From the NCBI GenBank assembly GCA_021545665.1, contig JAJRTX010000048.1:1-5871 (forward strand): a stretch of 5,871 bases of DNA. Reading direction: 5' to 3'. Source of the DNA: Zetaproteobacteria bacterium. GTDB lineage: Bacteria; Pseudomonadota; Zetaproteobacteria; Mariprofundales; Mariprofundaceae. The stretch's first letter is position 1; each line of letters begins with the position of its first letter. The translations under genes were made by a program, and so were the position numbers. Shown here piece after piece: positions 5,248-5,871 of the stretch. Below the pieces are notes generated by a model, which was not told the origin of the DNA, made no database searches, and worked only from the letters and a program-made list of their open reading frames with translations.

Positions 5248-5281
5248 ATGACTGAATCCGGTAGCGAGTTCGGTCGTTCAG
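5242..5281 (+). other. Long hairpin over the DUF1015 stop codon, with a tandem 8-bp repeat
   Basis: In the plus-strand transcript bases 5244-5257 pair with 5268-5281, giving 14 continuous pairs including four G-U, around a 10-base loop. The TGA stop (5245-5247) is inside the 5' arm. The 5' arm largely coincides with a perfect tandem repeat GACTGAAT-GACTGAAT (5242-5257). No U run follows, so it does not fit a standard intrinsic terminator; it may stabilise the 3' end or affect termination of translation. Confidence 0.5.
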
Positions 5282-5420
5282 CTATCGCAGTTGATCAGCC
5301 TCATTGCCGGGAAGCCGAGAATTTATGTCGTCTGCAATCTGTGGGTGGAGTGAATTTTCAGGATCCCCAAAGTATGTTATTTCATTGTTTATTCATGTTT
5401 GGTATCGTAGCGTAGCGGCC
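5282..5420. other. Intergenic region upstream of the exported Met/His/Cys-rich protein gene
   Basis: This must carry the promoter of the following gene unless transcription reads through the hairpin. An AT-rich stretch (5372-5399) is a plausible promoter site, but no clear -35/-10 pair or metal-regulator palindrome stands out. The same frame stays open back to a TTG at 5304; that extension is judged not coding. Confidence 0.35.
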
Positions 5421-5846
5421 ATGCTGAACAGGAAGCTGATTCGTCGCGCTCTTTCCCGGTTGATTACCGGGTTGTTCGCTGTGCAACTGATTGCTGCCGG
5501 GCTCTGCTTGATGATGCCTCAGGCACATGCCATGCCGATGGTCAATACTGTGCATTCTATATCTGATTCCATGGCCAATACCGGGCATTGCACGCAACCC
5601 ATGGAAACCCATATGAGCCAGGATATGGAATATTCCTCTTGTACGCATTGTGATCAGCCTGATTCATTCCTGAAAAAGGCTTCTACTCCGGTTCAACTGG
5701 ATATTGAGATGCTGCCCGATCTGTTGGCAGCGCCCAATGTATCTGAGTGGATCAGCCCGAGTGTTTCTCTTTTTTCGCGAACTCCCACCGGGTCGCCACG
5801 CACTTCCTCATTTCTTTATCAAACAACTCAACGCATCTTAATCTGA
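5421..5846 (+). CDS. Exported Met/His/Cys-rich small protein, possible periplasmic metal binder
   Basis: From the ATG at 5421 the product has 141 residues and a classic Sec signal peptide: basic n-region MLNRKLIRRALSR, hydrophobic core LITGLFAVQLIAAGLCL, and cleavage predicted after MPQAHA (about residue 37). The mature N-terminal half is dense in possible soft-metal ligands: M38, M40, H45, M51, H56, C57, M61, H64, M65, M69, and CTHC at 74-77. The C-terminus is SPRTSSFLYQTTQRILI. Small exported proteins with this layout, including a closing PR-S-S-x-L-Y-x-T-T-Q-R-I tail, are in my memory often the first gene of heavy-metal (copper or related) efflux clusters; the next gene lies outside the window, so this is untested. 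The same frame extends upstream to a TTG at 5304, but that would bury the signal peptide. No strong Shine-Dalgarno precedes 5421, which lowers start certainty. Confidence 0.7.
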   Translation: MLNRKLIRRALSRLITGLFAVQLIAAGLCLMMPQAHAMPMVNTVHSISDSMANTGHCTQPMETHMSQDMEYSSCTHCDQPDSFLKKASTPVQLDIEMLPDLLAAPNVSEWISPSVSLFSRTPTGSPRTSSFLYQTTQRILI

Positions 5847-5871
5847 TTCAATCCTGCTGATATTGTCACAT

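Noticed and set aside
5304..5420. N-terminal extension of the exported protein from TTG 5304 (or ATG 5325)
   Set aside because: It would place about 39 residues before an otherwise textbook signal peptide and has no family-like content.

Overview
The window looks like a piece of a proteobacterial chromosome in which mobile or accessory DNA (about 1-2230) meets ordinary chromosomal genes (about 2318-5871). An HflD homologue points to Gammaproteobacteria or a close relative such as the Zetaproteobacteria. The DUF455 and DUF1015 genes fit a free-living Gram-negative bacterium but do not settle the genus.

Left part. Positions 1-201 are the 5' end of an IS5-family insertion sequence that runs off the left edge: the first 54 residues of its transposase, its promoter and its terminal repeat, all on the minus strand. 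It abuts a 34-codon minus-strand ORF (201-305) for a very basic peptide, whose strong Shine-Dalgarno sequence lies inside a short hairpin. Divergent from it, on the plus strand, is a tightly spaced pair: a two-helix membrane protein of unknown function (466-1119) and a 59-residue acidic-tailed protein starting at a GTG two bases later (1122-1301). The tail of the small gene overlaps, in convergent orientation, the 3' end of an IS1595-family transposase (1246-2105, minus). A one-base frameshift splits that transposase just before its last catalytic segment. The arrangement suggests, without proving, that the two plus-strand genes are passengers of a decayed IS1595-type element. I could not find a matched pair of element ends.

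Right part. hflD (2318-2989, minus) and a DUF455 ferritin-like gene (3040-3834, plus) are divergent with only 50 bp between them. The DUF455 protein has a complete carboxylate/histidine diiron ligand set. After a 171-bp gap comes a DUF1015 gene (4006-5247, plus) with a good ribosome binding site and intact family motifs. Its stop codon lies in the stem of a long hairpin. The last gene (5421-5846, plus) encodes a 141-residue exported protein whose mature part is rich in Met, His and Cys, suggesting a periplasmic metal-binding (perhaps copper) role.

I see no CRISPR array, rRNA or tRNA. The most unusual material is the hairpin-rich basic-peptide locus at the IS5 boundary and the two-gene unit next to the broken IS1595 transposase. 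Nothing here can be called a new defence or metabolic system from sequence alone.
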